From contig DCDG01000040.1 of the NCBI GenBank assembly GCA_002316315.1, forward strand, positions 69,696-133,695: a DNA stretch of 64,000 nucleotides, in the 5' to 3' direction. Below are positions 1 through 9,225 of the stretch, piece after piece (the stretch's first letter is position 1; each line of letters starts with the position of its first letter). The DNA is from Candidatus Aminicenantes bacterium UBA1061 (GTDB taxonomy: Bacteria; Acidobacteriota; Aminicenantia; Aminicenantales; Saccharicenantaceae). The notes below the pieces were generated by a model. It saw only the letters and a program-made list of their open reading frames with translations, was not told where the DNA came from and ran no database searches. The translations under genes and the position numbers were made by a program.

Positions 1-138
1 GAAAGTGATGACGGACTGGCTGTTTGGAACTTCTTTGACCGCTATATCTACCGTGAATGGCAGAGAGGCTTCGCCGAGCTTCCGGTCTATCGCCTGCTGG
101 AACCTGCTAATGTCCCGGCTATAAGAATTAAAAACTAG
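1..138 (+). CDS. M14-family zinc carboxypeptidase, C-terminal fragment (gene runs off the left edge)
   Basis: An open frame enters from the left edge and stops with TAG at 136-138, giving about 45 residues. The stretch DDGLAVWNFFDRYIY followed by a short LPVYRLLEP tail is the kind of C-terminal end I know from large secreted M14 peptidases of Acidobacteria-like bacteria. No catalytic residue lies in the visible part, so the family call rests on this tail alone. It converges on the minus-strand gene ending at 192; the 53 bases between them are AT-rich without a clear hairpin. It could belong to another secreted hydrolase family. Confidence 0.5.
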   Translation, partial: ESDDGLAVWNFFDRYIYREWQRGFAELPVYRLLEPANVPAIRIKN

Positions 139-191
139 AAATTAAAAAAATTTATTAGAAGCAAAAAGCCAGATTTTATAAGGATAAGGTT

Positions 192-1139
192 TTATTTGGT
201 TTTTCTGACTTTGCCGGCTTTAGGTTTAGCAGATGATGCTTTTTTGGCAAGGCTAACTCTGGCAGCCGCCGGGGCAGACACCTTTTTCTCACTCTCTGCC
301 TTTTCTTTTCCAGCCCTTTCCTTCGCCAGAGTTTTTTCCCTTTTTTCAGGTGAAACTAAATACTTCCCGCAATTTTCACAGATATAGATATCATTGCTCT
401 CTTCAATGGCTGAAGCCATCTGAGTTGAAACACTCATGTTGCAACTCTGGCAAACACCATCGACTACTTCCGAGACAGCATAGCCATACCGGTCCATCAA
501 CAGATCAAATCGGGCCAAAAGCGACTGATCGAGTTCCTCCCTGATAAGAGCTCGGTGCTTCTGGAGTTCTTCTTGTCTGGCTTCTGGCGCCCGCCTGATT
601 TTAAGTTCTATTTCCTGTAGTTTTTTCAACAGGCTGGCCCGATTAACTATTCTATCCTCATAGGGAAAAGTCAGAGGGATCCGGGATAACACGCTGTATA
701 ACTCGTTTTTATCCCTGGCACTGAACAGACGATCACGGTTTTCAAGCTTAATCAGAAAACTGGCCAGTCCTGCAAACAGGTGATTAAAAAGCCCTGGAAT
801 AGTTGGGTTCCAGACGACCAGAATTATGAGGTGAACTGGGCGGCCATCAGGAGCTGAAAAATCTATCCCTTCAGCCGAACGGCCAACCGCCACGGCCATT
901 TGACCTTCGGTGTCAACCCGGGCATGTGGCACAGCAATACCGTGCCCCAGAGCCGTCGATTCGAGATTTTCTCGGTCAACAATCCTAGTCAGAGTCAGAT
1001 TTTTACTGCTGATCAGCTTTTGTTTAACCAGACTGTCGAGAAGCTCTTCAATCGCTTCTAATTTTTCATGGCTTTTTAACTCAAAAATAACTTGAGCCGG
1101 CTTGAAAAACTCACCAAAAGAAGCTTCTCTTAAGTTCAT
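192..1139 (-). CDS. PTS EIIA-like (PtsN type) domain fused to a C4 zinc ribbon and a basic tail
   Basis: Residues 1-155 match the fructose/nitrogen-type EIIA fold: the motif GHGIAVPHAR places the phospho-acceptor histidine at residue 72, close to His73 of E. coli PtsN. Residues about 165-215 are charged and helical, probably a coiled coil. A four-cysteine zinc ribbon follows (C230, C233, C254, C257), like the C-terminal ribbon of CT398/zf-RING_7 proteins. The last 50 residues are rich in Lys, Ala and Ser, like a histone H1 tail, suggesting nucleic-acid contact. EIIA-Ntr proteins are regulatory phospho-carriers rather than sugar transporters; no EIIB, EIIC, HPr or EI lies in the window. No Shine-Dalgarno precedes the ATG. 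The fusion suggests a phosphorylation-controlled DNA- or RNA-binding regulator, which is inference. Confidence 0.75.
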   Translation of the reverse strand: MNLREASFGEFFKPAQVIFELKSHEKLEAIEELLDSLVKQKLISSKNLTLTRIVDRENLESTALGHGIAVPHARVDTEGQMAVAVGRSAEGIDFSAPDGRPVHLIILVVWNPTIPGLFNHLFAGLASFLIKLENRDRLFSARDKNELYSVLSRIPLTFPYEDRIVNRASLLKKLQEIELKIRRAPEARQEELQKHRALIREELDQSLLARFDLLMDRYGYAVSEVVDGVCQSCNMSVSTQMASAIEESNDIYICENCGKYLVSPEKREKTLAKERAGKEKAESEKKVSAPAAARVSLAKKASSAKPKAGKVRKTK

Positions 1140-1156
1140 TGTCAGTTGCGTTTTTT

Positions 1157-1184
1157 ATTCTAACATAAAATTTGATTTTTGCAA
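1157..1184 (-). promoter_or_regulatory. Putative sigma-70 promoter of the EIIA/zinc-ribbon gene
   Basis: On the minus strand TTGCAA (1184-1179) and TAGAAT (1162-1157) are separated by 16 bases. The predicted start lies about 10 bases upstream of the ATG at 1139, so the leader would be very short, which fits the lack of a Shine-Dalgarno sequence. Confidence 0.4.
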
Positions 1185-1222
1185 CTCAAGAGTTAGGTCA
1201 TAAACACAATTTTTATCTGGTA

Positions 1223-2899
1223 CTAATGAGGCTGAACCTCTTTGACGTCAGTTTCTGGTCTTTGAAAGGGACTATCAGCCTTAAAAGCAGGGAGGCTGGA
1301 ATTTTTTCCCAAAAGCTCCTCTATCTCCCTGGCCCAGCGAATAATCTGGACCGCTCCGCTTAAATCCCAATCAGGCTGGACTTCGTCTGTTACCTGATGA
1401 TAGTACTTTTTCTGATATTCTTCTGATTTTCTAACAATGAGGTTTTTATCATTTCCTCTGGCGACCAGGCCCTCATGCAGCCAGACTGCTGGAACCCCAT
1501 GACGGGCAAAACTCAGCTGATCAGAACGGTAGAAAAAGCCGTAGTTTCCTCCCTGTTCGGGTACATAGCGATAGCCGAGGCTTTCAGCCGCCCGCCGGCA
1601 AATATCGTCCAGGTCAGAATATTTAGCTCCAATGGCATAAACATCTTCAGTTTCTCCCCAGACATTGGTTGTCTCAAAATTAATATTGGCCAGAACAAAT
1701 GAATTTTCAATTGGAAGATGAGAAGCAAAGTAATCAGAACCCAGAAGTCCCTGTTCCTCGGCCGTCACCGCAGCGAAAACCAGGTTGACAGGTAGCCGGT
1801 CTTTAAACTGCGAATAGTAGCCAGCCAGGGCCAGTAGGCAGGCCGTAGCTGAACAATTATCAATTGCTCCATTATAAATCTGGTCTCCCTCAAGATTAGG
1901 ATCCCGGCCCAAATGATCATAGTGAGCGGAAAAGATGACATATCTATCTCTCGCCTCTGGCTCGGCCGAGGGCAGCCAACCAGCTACGTTGACCGCCTCC
2001 ACCTGATGGAAAGCTGGCTCCTGTTTGACTTTGATTTTAATTCCAAGCGGTTGAGGCCGGAAGTCAGAAGTTTCGGCCACAGCCCGAAGCTCCTTCAGAT
2101 CAAATCCGGCGGCTGCCACAATTTTACTACCCAGAGACTCCGTTACCCAACCCTCAAAATCAAGTGTCCTGACTTTTTCAGGCAGGAAAAATGACTCTTT
2201 AGCCCAGGAATTCCTGACTACACTCCAGCCATAGGTTGCACCTTTATCATTATGAATAATCAGGACACCGGCCGCTCCCAGTTCAGTCGCTTTTTCAAAT
2301 TTATATGTCCAGCGGCCATAATAGGTTAAATCTTCGCCATCAAATATTCCACCCGGAACATTGCCTGGCTCATTGATTTCGACCAGGAGAGCCTTCCCTT
2401 TCAAATCTATTCCTTTGATATCATCCCAGTTTCTTTCTGGAGCCTGAATCAAATAACCACCATAAACAAGCTCAGCTTCAACTTCTGGCGGGCAATCCTC
2501 CTTCTCAGATTTAATCACAAAATCGTCGAGGAGGACCGGAGGCAGCAATTCAAGCTTTTGACCTTTTTTGACCGGTATCAACTCCATCGTTGCTTTTAAA
2601 TCAGGCTGAAGCCCGATTAAAGCAAATTTTTGTCGGTAACTGCTGTCAAAAAAGGGTTTAAGTCCAAACTGCTTAAAATAGTTCTCCTGATAATTAGCCG
2701 CCAGTTCAATTCCCGGGCTACCGAGCCCCCGTCCTTCATAGGTATCATCGGATAAAAGCCTGATATGGTTCAGAAGTTCTTCTGCCGTTATTTCGACTGG
2801 CCGGTCCCCATGCCGACAGCCAGAAAACAAAACACCTATCATTAAAAGTAAAACTGCTGGTTTAAAAATCCCCGGGAAAAATAATCTCGTCCTGGCCAT
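1223..2899 (-). CDS. Secreted M28 aminopeptidase with PA domain (lipoprotein)
   Basis: The product is a zinc aminopeptidase likely anchored by lipid outside the inner membrane. The N-terminus has a hydrophobic segment ending in the lipobox LFSGC (Cys28). A PA-like insert covers roughly residues 140-260, and the M28 core carries SAHYDH (His326), the bridging Asp347 in GAIDN, and the Glu381-Glu382 pair in TAEEQG, so the two-zinc site looks intact. I chose ATG 2899 because GGGAG lies 8 bases upstream; an upstream TTG at 2935 in the same frame lacks such a site. It lies 137 bases downstream of the pyrophosphatase gene on the same strand. Members of this family release N-terminal amino acids from peptides; the exact specificity cannot be read from sequence. 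Confidence 0.88.
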   Translation of the reverse strand: MARTRLFFPGIFKPAVLLLMIGVLFSGCRHGDRPVEITAEELLNHIRLLSDDTYEGRGLGSPGIELAANYQENYFKQFGLKPFFDSSYRQKFALIGLQPDLKATMELIPVKKGQKLELLPPVLLDDFVIKSEKEDCPPEVEAELVYGGYLIQAPERNWDDIKGIDLKGKALLVEINEPGNVPGGIFDGEDLTYYGRWTYKFEKATELGAAGVLIIHNDKGATYGWSVVRNSWAKESFFLPEKVRTLDFEGWVTESLGSKIVAAAGFDLKELRAVAETSDFRPQPLGIKIKVKQEPAFHQVEAVNVAGWLPSAEPEARDRYVIFSAHYDHLGRDPNLEGDQIYNGAIDNCSATACLLALAGYYSQFKDRLPVNLVFAAVTAEEQGLLGSDYFASHLPIENSFVLANINFETTNVWGETEDVYAIGAKYSDLDDICRRAAESLGYRYVPEQGGNYGFFYRSDQLSFARHGVPAVWLHEGLVARGNDKNLIVRKSEEYQKKYYHQVTDEVQPDWDLSGAVQIIRWAREIEELLGKNSSLPAFKADSPFQRPETDVKEVQPH

Positions 2900-3036
2900 G
2901 GTCATGACTCCCTTTTTCAAATTCACTCGCGTCAAGATAAGCCGCTTGCTTCAATTTTCTGAGATTTAATTCTCAGATAAATAGCTCAGCGGCTTTTACC
3001 CCGCCTCGCCAGCCTTTTTTATCTTTTAACCTGTCT

Positions 3037-5223
3037 TCACTTGATCAGAGAGAAGGCAACGGTCAAACCGGCCATGACGATGGAAACCATGCTCATTAAC
3101 TTAATGAGAATATTAAGACTCGGTCCGGAAGTGTCTTTAAAAGGATCGCCGACCGTATCGCCAACGACCGTCGCTTTGTGAGCCGGAGAGCCCTTGCCGC
3201 CCAGATGGCCATCCTCAATAAATTTTTTGGCATTATCCCAGGCACCGCCAGCATCAGCCATAAAAACAGCCAGAACAAAACCGGTGGAGGTGGCCCCAAT
3301 GAGCAAACCCATCACGCCGGCTACTCCAAGGAGAAGGCCGGTAGCGACCGGAACAATGATAGCCAGAAGCGAGGGAACCATCATGGCTTTCTGAGCTCCT
3401 TTGGTCGAAATAGCCACACAGCGGGCATAATCTGGTTCAGCAGTTCCTTCCCACACGCCAGGAATCTCTTTAAACTGCCGCCTGACTTCATCCACCATAC
3501 TGCTGGCTGCTTTCCCGACAGCCATCATGGTCAGACCGCAGAAGACAAAGGCCATCATCGCCCCGACAAACATGCCAATCAGGACAATAGGGTTCATCAA
3601 ATTAACCCGAAAATATTGCATAAAATCCAGAAAGCCAGCTTTAGCCGTTTCAACAACTGTGCCATCCAGCATCTGAAGGGTGGACTGTCCGATGCGGACC
3701 AGACCCATTTTTATTTCTTCGACATAAGAAGCCAGCAGAGCCAGTGCAGTCAGAGCGGCTGAGCCAATGGCAAAGCCTTTGCCGGTGGCGGCGGTAGTAT
3801 TGCCGAGAGCATCAAGAGCATCAGTTCTCTGCCTGACTTCAATCTCAAGGTTAGACATCTGAGCATTGCCGCCAGCATTGTCAGCTATTGGCCCGTAAGC
3901 ATCAGTCGAAAGAGTAATCCCGAGAGTAGAAAGCATGCCTACGGCCGCAATGCCGATGCCATAAAGCCCGTGGCCAACATCAAGAAAATTAAAATTAGCA
4001 GCAAAAAGATAAGCCAGGACAGTTCCCGAAGCGACCGCAATGATAGGCACCCAGGTGGAAAGCATAGCCGTTCCAATGCCGGTAATAATGACGGTAGCTG
4101 CACCGGTTTGAGCGCTTTCTGCTATCCGCTTGGTTGGTTTATAAGAATGTGAGGTGTAGTATTCAGTAGATTTGCCGATGATAATGCCCGAAAGCAAACC
4201 GGCCACTACCGCCAACCAGTTGCCCACAGCCAGGCCCAAGGAGCGAATAATCAGGTAAGAAAAAATACAGATAAGAACAGCACTGGTATTAATTCCACGG
4301 CCGAGCGAGCTCAGCAACTCTTTCTGACTGGCTTTTTCGCCCGTTCTAACTAGAAAAATGCCAAGGATGGAAAGAATGGTCCCAATGCCGGCAATAGCCA
4401 TAGGAGCAATCACTGCCTTGAGCTGCATATCTCCCTGTCCTAGAAAAGCAGAAGCCCCGAGAGCAGCAGTGGCCAGAATTGACCCGGCATAAGATTCATA
4501 AAGATCAGCTCCCATGCCAGCCACATCGCCAACATTATCGCCAACATTGTCTGCAATAACAGCTGGATTTCTGGGATCGTCTTCAGGAATATTCGACTCA
4601 ACTTTTCCAACCAGGTCGGCTCCAACATCAGCTCCTTTGGTGAAAATGCCGCCACCGACTCTGGCAAACAGTGCCTGAGTAGAAGCGCCCATACCAAAGG
4701 TCAGCATAGTCGTCGTAATTATGATGAGGTTATTCTCATTGGAGATAGGATAAAAATGTCTTAAAATTAAAAACCACAAAGATATATCCAGGAGAGCCAG
4801 CCCGACCACGGTCAGACCCATGACCGCCCCGCTTCTGAAAGCAATCGTCAGGGCACTATTGAGCGAAGTGCGGGCTGCATTGGCTGTCCGGCTGGAGGCA
4901 TAAGTGGCAGTTTTCATGCCGAGATACCCGGAGAGAGCTGAGAAAAAACCTCCGGTAAGAAAAGCTACTGGCACCCACTTGTTTTGAACTTTGAGGACAA
5001 AAGCCAGAAAACCGAGGAGTACTACAAGGCAAGCAAAAACAATAGCCACCACCGTGTATTGTTGCTTCAAATAGGCCATAGCCCCCTTTCTGACATAGGA
5101 AGCGATTTGAGCCATTCTCTCTGTGCCTTCGCTTTTTCTCCTCATCTGATGATAGAAAAGCCAGGCAAAAAACAGGGCTAAGACTGAGCCCAGTGGTGCT
5201 AACCAAAACATTGGATGCAACAT
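3037..5223 (-). CDS. hppA: K+-dependent, probably Na+-pumping membrane pyrophosphatase
   Basis: This 728-residue polytopic protein couples pyrophosphate hydrolysis to ion export across the inner membrane. The substrate motifs are present: [13 protein letters not shown] (197-209), DNVGDNVGD (225-233) and a C-terminal [14 protein letters not shown] at 474-479 has Ala at position 478, where potassium-independent enzymes have Lys, so this is the K+-dependent class. Glu243 in LYES sits where Thermotoga Na+-pyrophosphatase has its key Glu (TmPPase E246), rather than in the shifted position of H+-pumping plant enzymes, which favours Na+ or Na+/H+ transport. AGGAGGTGAAGGT precedes the ATG. It is monocistronic or leads into the M28 gene downstream. 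Such pumps are common in energy-limited anaerobes. Confidence 0.95.
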   Translation of the reverse strand: MLHPMFWLAPLGSVLALFFAWLFYHQMRRKSEGTERMAQIASYVRKGAMAYLKQQYTVVAIVFACLVVLLGFLAFVLKVQNKWVPVAFLTGGFFSALSGYLGMKTATYASSRTANAARTSLNSALTIAFRSGAVMGLTVVGLALLDISLWFLILRHFYPISNENNLIIITTTMLTFGMGASTQALFARVGGGIFTKGADVGADLVGKVESNIPEDDPRNPAVIADNVGDNVGDVAGMGADLYESYAGSILATAALGASAFLGQGDMQLKAVIAPMAIAGIGTILSILGIFLVRTGEKASQKELLSSLGRGINTSAVLICIFSYLIIRSLGLAVGNWLAVVAGLLSGIIIGKSTEYYTSHSYKPTKRIAESAQTGAATVIITGIGTAMLSTWVPIIAVASGTVLAYLFAANFNFLDVGHGLYGIGIAAVGMLSTLGITLSTDAYGPIADNAGGNAQMSNLEIEVRQRTDALDALGNTTAATGKGFAIGSAALTALALLASYVEEIKMGLVRIGQSTLQMLDGTVVETAKAGFLDFMQYFRVNLMNPIVLIGMFVGAMMAFVFCGLTMMAVGKAASSMVDEVRRQFKEIPGVWEGTAEPDYARCVAISTKGAQKAMMVPSLLAIIVPVATGLLLGVAGVMGLLIGATSTGFVLAVFMADAGGAWDNAKKFIEDGHLGGKGSPAHKATVVGDTVGDPFKDTSGPSLNILIKLMSMVSIVMAGLTVAFSLIK

Positions 5224-5261
5224 ACCTTCACCTCCTGCCTGAACGTCTGAATATGTCTCGC

Positions 5262-5300
5262 TTAAATCCTGATTTTCCGCTTCAATGGAGCCGGATTTAA
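5262..5300 (-). promoter_or_regulatory. Hairpin at the 5' end of the hppA leader RNA
   Basis: TTAAATCC (5300-5293) pairs perfectly with GGATTTAA (5269-5262), and CCGGCT can pair inside it with AGCGG with one bulge. The stem would begin at or next to the predicted +1 base. Such 5'-terminal stems can protect mRNA from decay; a regulatory role is not shown. Confidence 0.4.
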
Positions 5301-5307
5301 GTCAAAA

Positions 5308-5336
5308 AATTTATCACAAATAAGCTATCCTGTCAA
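5308..5336 (-). promoter_or_regulatory. Sigma-70 promoter of hppA
   Basis: Minus strand TTGACA (5336-5331), a 17-base spacer, then TAAATT (5313-5308). The predicted start, near 5301, falls at the first base of the leader hairpin at 5300-5262. Confidence 0.55.
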
Positions 5337-5446
5337 AAGCCGGTTTCGGGAGAATCGGACAACCTGAAGCCTCCGGTTAACTGTTTCCAGATAAATCTTT
5401 TAATTGATTTACATTCCGGTTGTGAATAGATTATATATAAGCGAAA

Positions 5447-6172
5447 ATGAAATTCTGGATCGGGACTTCTGGCTGGAGTTACCCAGACTGGGCCGGTGAT
5501 TTTTATCCCCCGGGGTTAAAATCGGCTGGCTGGCTGGAGTTTTATGCCAGGCAGTTTAATACCGTCGAAATTAACATGACTTTTTACCGTTCACCGCGGG
5601 TCGAAATGATTCACAACTGGGTAGAAAAAACTCCAGATGATTTTCGCTTCAGTCTAAAGGCCAGCCGTCAGATTACTCACCTTAAAAAGCTTAGAAAAGT
5701 TGAACATGACCTGGAACATCTGGCTTTTCTGGCCAAACAGTTTAGAGGAAAAGCTGGATGTTTGCTCTATCAACTGCCTCCTTCTCTTAGCAAAGACCTG
5801 GAACTGCTCTCATCTTTTCTCCAGGTCTTACCGGCTGATTTCCGCCATGTAATTGAATTCAGACATCAAAGCTGGTATTCAACTGACGTCTATGACCTGC
5901 TGTCAAACTACCAGGTTACCCTTTGTATTGTTTCTTCTGGCCGGTTCGAGCCCGAGGTGGTGATTACCTCCAATCTGGCTTATCTCCGCTTCCACGGGTT
6001 AACCGGCAGTTATCGCTATCGTTATTCAGATGATGAGCTGAAAAAATGGTCTGAAATTATTGCCCGTTTGCAGACAGAGGAGGCCTACATCTATTTTAAT
6101 AATGACTACCGGGCTCAGGCGGTTTTTAATGCTATGAAATTAAGGGAATTACTTTCTGCCAGCCAGGTCTAA
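5447..6172 (+). CDS. DUF72 family protein (YecE-like)
   Basis: The 241-residue protein opens with WIGTSGWSYPDW and continues with FYARQFNTVEINMTFYR, both typical of DUF72, a TIM-barrel-like family of unknown biochemical role. Length is normal for the family. There is no Shine-Dalgarno sequence; a promoter-like pair, TTTACA (5408-5413) and TATATA (5432-5437), would start transcription only about 3 bases before the ATG, so the mRNA may be nearly leaderless. The gene is divergent from hppA and its role here is unknown. Confidence 0.85.
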   Translation: MKFWIGTSGWSYPDWAGDFYPPGLKSAGWLEFYARQFNTVEINMTFYRSPRVEMIHNWVEKTPDDFRFSLKASRQITHLKKLRKVEHDLEHLAFLAKQFRGKAGCLLYQLPPSLSKDLELLSSFLQVLPADFRHVIEFRHQSWYSTDVYDLLSNYQVTLCIVSSGRFEPEVVITSNLAYLRFHGLTGSYRYRYSDDELKKWSEIIARLQTEEAYIYFNNDYRAQAVFNAMKLRELLSASQV

Positions 6173-6360
6173 GCGGGCCTCGGACAGCACTTAAAATATT
6201 CAAGACGAGAATCCGCCAGCCTTAACTTAAAAGCAGTGCTGAAGCCGGGTGGTGTAATCACCTGCTGTGTTTGATTTTATTAACCGGAAAATCTAAACTA
6301 AAAGTGAATAACCAGAGTTGATGGTTTTTCAAGGATATTTTGAAGACAGGAGAATAAAAG

Positions 6361-6960
6361 ATGAAAAAAGTTTCTGTTTTGATAGTTTTCTGGCTGATGT
6401 TATTAATGCCGGCTGCTTTTCTTTTAGCTCAGCCGAAGCCTCTGGCCAACCCACCTGTCCTTCTGACTTCCTGCGGACAAAGCCCCGGCCCAGCTATGAT
6501 CAAGGTATTCTTACAGAAATTAAACATTGAGTTCGAGCTGAATCCCCTGGCTACGGCCGCCAGCCTGAATGATAAGAAGGCCTCTGGCCAGCCCTACGGC
6601 TCAGTTATTATTGTTATGGGAGCCAGTCTGAAAGGCATGGGAGCCGCCGGTATTTCAATCGATGATGAAATCAAAAGAATATCCCAGCTAATCGAAGAAG
6701 CCAAAAAAGAAGGAATAACTGTCATTGGCGCCCACATAGAGGGCATGAAAAGAAGATCTCAAGGGGCTTCAGCCGGTGACACAACTGACGAGCAAAGCAT
6801 TGATGGCGTCGCCCCGAACTGCCAACTTCTGCTGATTAACAAAGATGGCAACAGCGACGGGCGTTTCACAGCTATAGCCAAAGCTAAAAATATTCCACTG
6901 ATTGAAATCGAAAAAAATGTTGACCTGATGACTGAGCTAGCCCGGATCTACGGCCGGTAA
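6361..6960 (+). CDS. DUF6305-family secreted protein
   Basis: A signal peptide (first 23 residues, ending near LLAQ) precedes a compact alpha/beta domain. The pattern PVLLTSCGQSPGPAMIKV, then VIIVMGASLKGMGAAGISID, ADGN-like INKDGNSDGRF and NIPLIEIE fits what I know as DUF6305. The protein should be periplasmic. AGGAG lies upstream of the ATG. It converges on the M28 gene ending at 7004. The biochemical role of the family is unknown to me. Confidence 0.7.
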   Translation: MKKVSVLIVFWLMLLMPAAFLLAQPKPLANPPVLLTSCGQSPGPAMIKVFLQKLNIEFELNPLATAASLNDKKASGQPYGSVIIVMGASLKGMGAAGISIDDEIKRISQLIEEAKKEGITVIGAHIEGMKRRSQGASAGDTTDEQSIDGVAPNCQLLLINKDGNSDGRFTAIAKAKNIPLIEIEKNVDLMTELARIYGR

Positions 6961-7003
6961 CAAGCCTGACCAGTCTGGTTTAGATAGCTCAAAGAACGAC
7001 TGT

Positions 7004-9082
7004 CTATTTTTTCTTCAACTCAACCAGACCAGTTTTTTCCAGGGCCAGAAAATATTTTTCTATATCAAGAAGGGGCAACGGCTCATATTCAGCTGAAGCT
7101 GCATTTCTGATGTCCAGAATCGAACGCTGTCCATTAATGAAATTCCTTAATTCAAACTCAGCCTGGAAAATTAAAGGAGAGACCTGAACATTCATTTCCC
7201 TTAGCTTCATCAACACTGCCCAGGGTTCCGTCCCGGATGGCAGTGGCTTCCTGACCGGGACGATGTGGCTCAACCTGAGCTCATCGGCAGTCAGAGTCAG
7301 TTTTTCAGGTTTTACTTTCTGAATGGCACAGGCCGTGAGATAAACCGTCTCCAGTTCTTTTAGCCAGGCATCTTCCATCTGGTCAAGGCTTGATAATTTA
7401 GCCTTAAGGAGGGTCAAAAATTGCTGGTCATCCTCACCAAAAAATTTGACCGAATTAAGAGCCTCTTTTTCCCGCTCAAAAGCCTGGTTCAAAATATTAA
7501 CGGCTTCCTTTCTGGTACTGGCCAGATTTTTACCAGTCGACATGATCAGAGCTTCAGCCCGTCCTTTTTCCTGGCCAAGGCGTTCCTGGCCCTTGGTGGC
7601 CACTTCATTCAGGATAAGAATGGCTTCTTTCGGGCCAGCATTGGATAAAAAGATAGCCGAGGCCACAGTGAGGGTGACAACTCTTTTGAGCTGGGTAGAA
7701 TCTGATTTGTCAGGCAGGTCACCGCTGGTGTGGTACCACATATCGGGCCAGCAGATGAACATTACCGCCGGGACACGAACCGAACCATCAACAAAAACGA
7801 TGTGATCGCTGCCGCCTGAGAAACGGTCTATGGTATAGTAGAAGGGATCCCGGCTACCAGCCGGAGACAGAACCTCATAGTATTTCCAGCCAGAATCCTG
7901 AGCAATCCTCTGGCTGGCCCCCATCCATTCAACAAAAGAGGCCACGACATCATTAAGGTAACTAGGCAGTGAGTAAGGAGAGGTCTCCAGACGAAAGGCA
8001 CTGAGGTTTTTAATCAGAGCTTCACCAACCATGTCCTCATTCAGGTTGGCAAAAAATTTTTTGGCGATGTCCGGATACTTCTTAATATAGGCCATAGTGC
8101 CAGAGATTTCCGGAACAAAAAGAAACCGGACAGAGCGCTTGAGCGGAGGAATTTTACCATCGGCAACCAATTTTTTGATTACCCGCCCAGCTTCCAGAAT
8201 GGCCACGCAGCCGGAGGCATCATCATTGGCACCCTGCTTGGCCAGACCCTCAAACAAATGGCCAGTTAAAACCAGTTCCTGGTCTGCTTTCTCCGTTCCT
8301 TTCAGATAGCCCATGGCCATCTCTTCCCGGTAGGGCACCATCTGGCTCTTAACCACTGCCCTGACCTTCACCTTGATTTTTCTTTCCAGCATCTGCTTTA
8401 AATCATAATAAGTTCTCTCCGAGACCATAAAGGCAAAAGCCGGTTTGTCTTTTTCTCCTATCCGGATTGAATTCCAGCCAAGCTGTTCCCGGTCAAATTC
8501 AGGATGGCTGGAGGTGCAGGCAATGATGCCTTTGGCCCCAAATTTTTCGACCGCCAACTGCCGGGCTCTTTCGGGAGAGCCATAGACAAGGACAATTTTA
8601 TCTTTAACCTCTTTTCCCTGATAAAAAGCCTCACTGGAACCCGGTCCGACATCAATGAGTTCAGCCGTGGTATCGGTAGAAACACTCCCCGAGCAAAGTG
8701 TAGCCGGTATGTCTTTGAGGTCATAGAGTTTCTTTTCGAGCGGCTCCACCAGCCAGAGTTCAGCCTGTTCGGCATCCCAGGTCGTCTGGCTGGAAGTCGG
8801 CAGTTCAATAATGGCCGCTTCGTCATAATTGTATTCTTTTAGTCTGTCGAGAATAAATCTGGTTTCGAAATATCCGTTCAGGTATTCTTCCGGCCGCCGA
8901 TTACGGTTAACACCCGTTAGATATATTTCATTCTGGAGAGCCAGCTCTCCTGATGATTCGTTGATAATATCCTGAAGAACAGAAAGGGGAAGAAGGGTTC
9001 GAGGTAACTTCTCCTGAGGCTGAGCCAGAAGAGAAAAGGTCAGCCCGAGGACCATTAGCAGGAAAACAAGCTTCTTTTTCAT
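7004..9082 (-). CDS. Secreted M28-family peptidase with DUF4910-like architecture
   Basis: A cleavable signal peptide (MKKKLVFLLMVLGLTFSLLAQ) leads into a long N-terminal region with a PA-like insert, then an M28-type core with GHLFEG, GANDDASG, PEISG and NEDM, and a late GGSDHIVF and WYHTSGD. These are the expected metal-site segments, so the enzyme is probably active. A helical C-terminal region of about 200 residues follows. I chose ATG 9082, with GAGGAG 7 bases upstream; an ATG five codons earlier overlaps that site. It is divergent from the 9226 gene. Probable role: periplasmic or secreted peptide hydrolysis, substrate unknown. Confidence 0.82.
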   Translation of the reverse strand: MKKKLVFLLMVLGLTFSLLAQPQEKLPRTLLPLSVLQDIINESSGELALQNEIYLTGVNRNRRPEEYLNGYFETRFILDRLKEYNYDEAAIIELPTSSQTTWDAEQAELWLVEPLEKKLYDLKDIPATLCSGSVSTDTTAELIDVGPGSSEAFYQGKEVKDKIVLVYGSPERARQLAVEKFGAKGIIACTSSHPEFDREQLGWNSIRIGEKDKPAFAFMVSERTYYDLKQMLERKIKVKVRAVVKSQMVPYREEMAMGYLKGTEKADQELVLTGHLFEGLAKQGANDDASGCVAILEAGRVIKKLVADGKIPPLKRSVRFLFVPEISGTMAYIKKYPDIAKKFFANLNEDMVGEALIKNLSAFRLETSPYSLPSYLNDVVASFVEWMGASQRIAQDSGWKYYEVLSPAGSRDPFYYTIDRFSGGSDHIVFVDGSVRVPAVMFICWPDMWYHTSGDLPDKSDSTQLKRVVTLTVASAIFLSNAGPKEAILILNEVATKGQERLGQEKGRAEALIMSTGKNLASTRKEAVNILNQAFEREKEALNSVKFFGEDDQQFLTLLKAKLSSLDQMEDAWLKELETVYLTACAIQKVKPEKLTLTADELRLSHIVPVRKPLPSGTEPWAVLMKLREMNVQVSPLIFQAEFELRNFINGQRSILDIRNAASAEYEPLPLLDIEKYFLALEKTGLVELKKK

Positions 9083-9225
9083 TCGATTTCTCCTCATCTA
9101 AGTTAAGAATAAGATTTTATCCTTATTGCTATCTTAAGGTAAAGATAAATTTCAATTTGTTTTCGCCTTTTTCTTTTTGTTAGAATATAACTCAGATATA
9201 AAGAACCAAGTTTTCAGGAGAAAAA

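Noticed and set aside
2958..2977. Hairpin TCTGAGA / TCTCAGA as an hppA terminator
   Set aside because: A good stem but no T-run after it on the minus strand; not strong enough to call.
3178..3762. 194-codon frame on the plus strand inside hppA
   Set aside because: It lies opposite a clearly real pyrophosphatase gene, has no ribosome site and its translation shows no domain; it is a shadow of hppA codon use.
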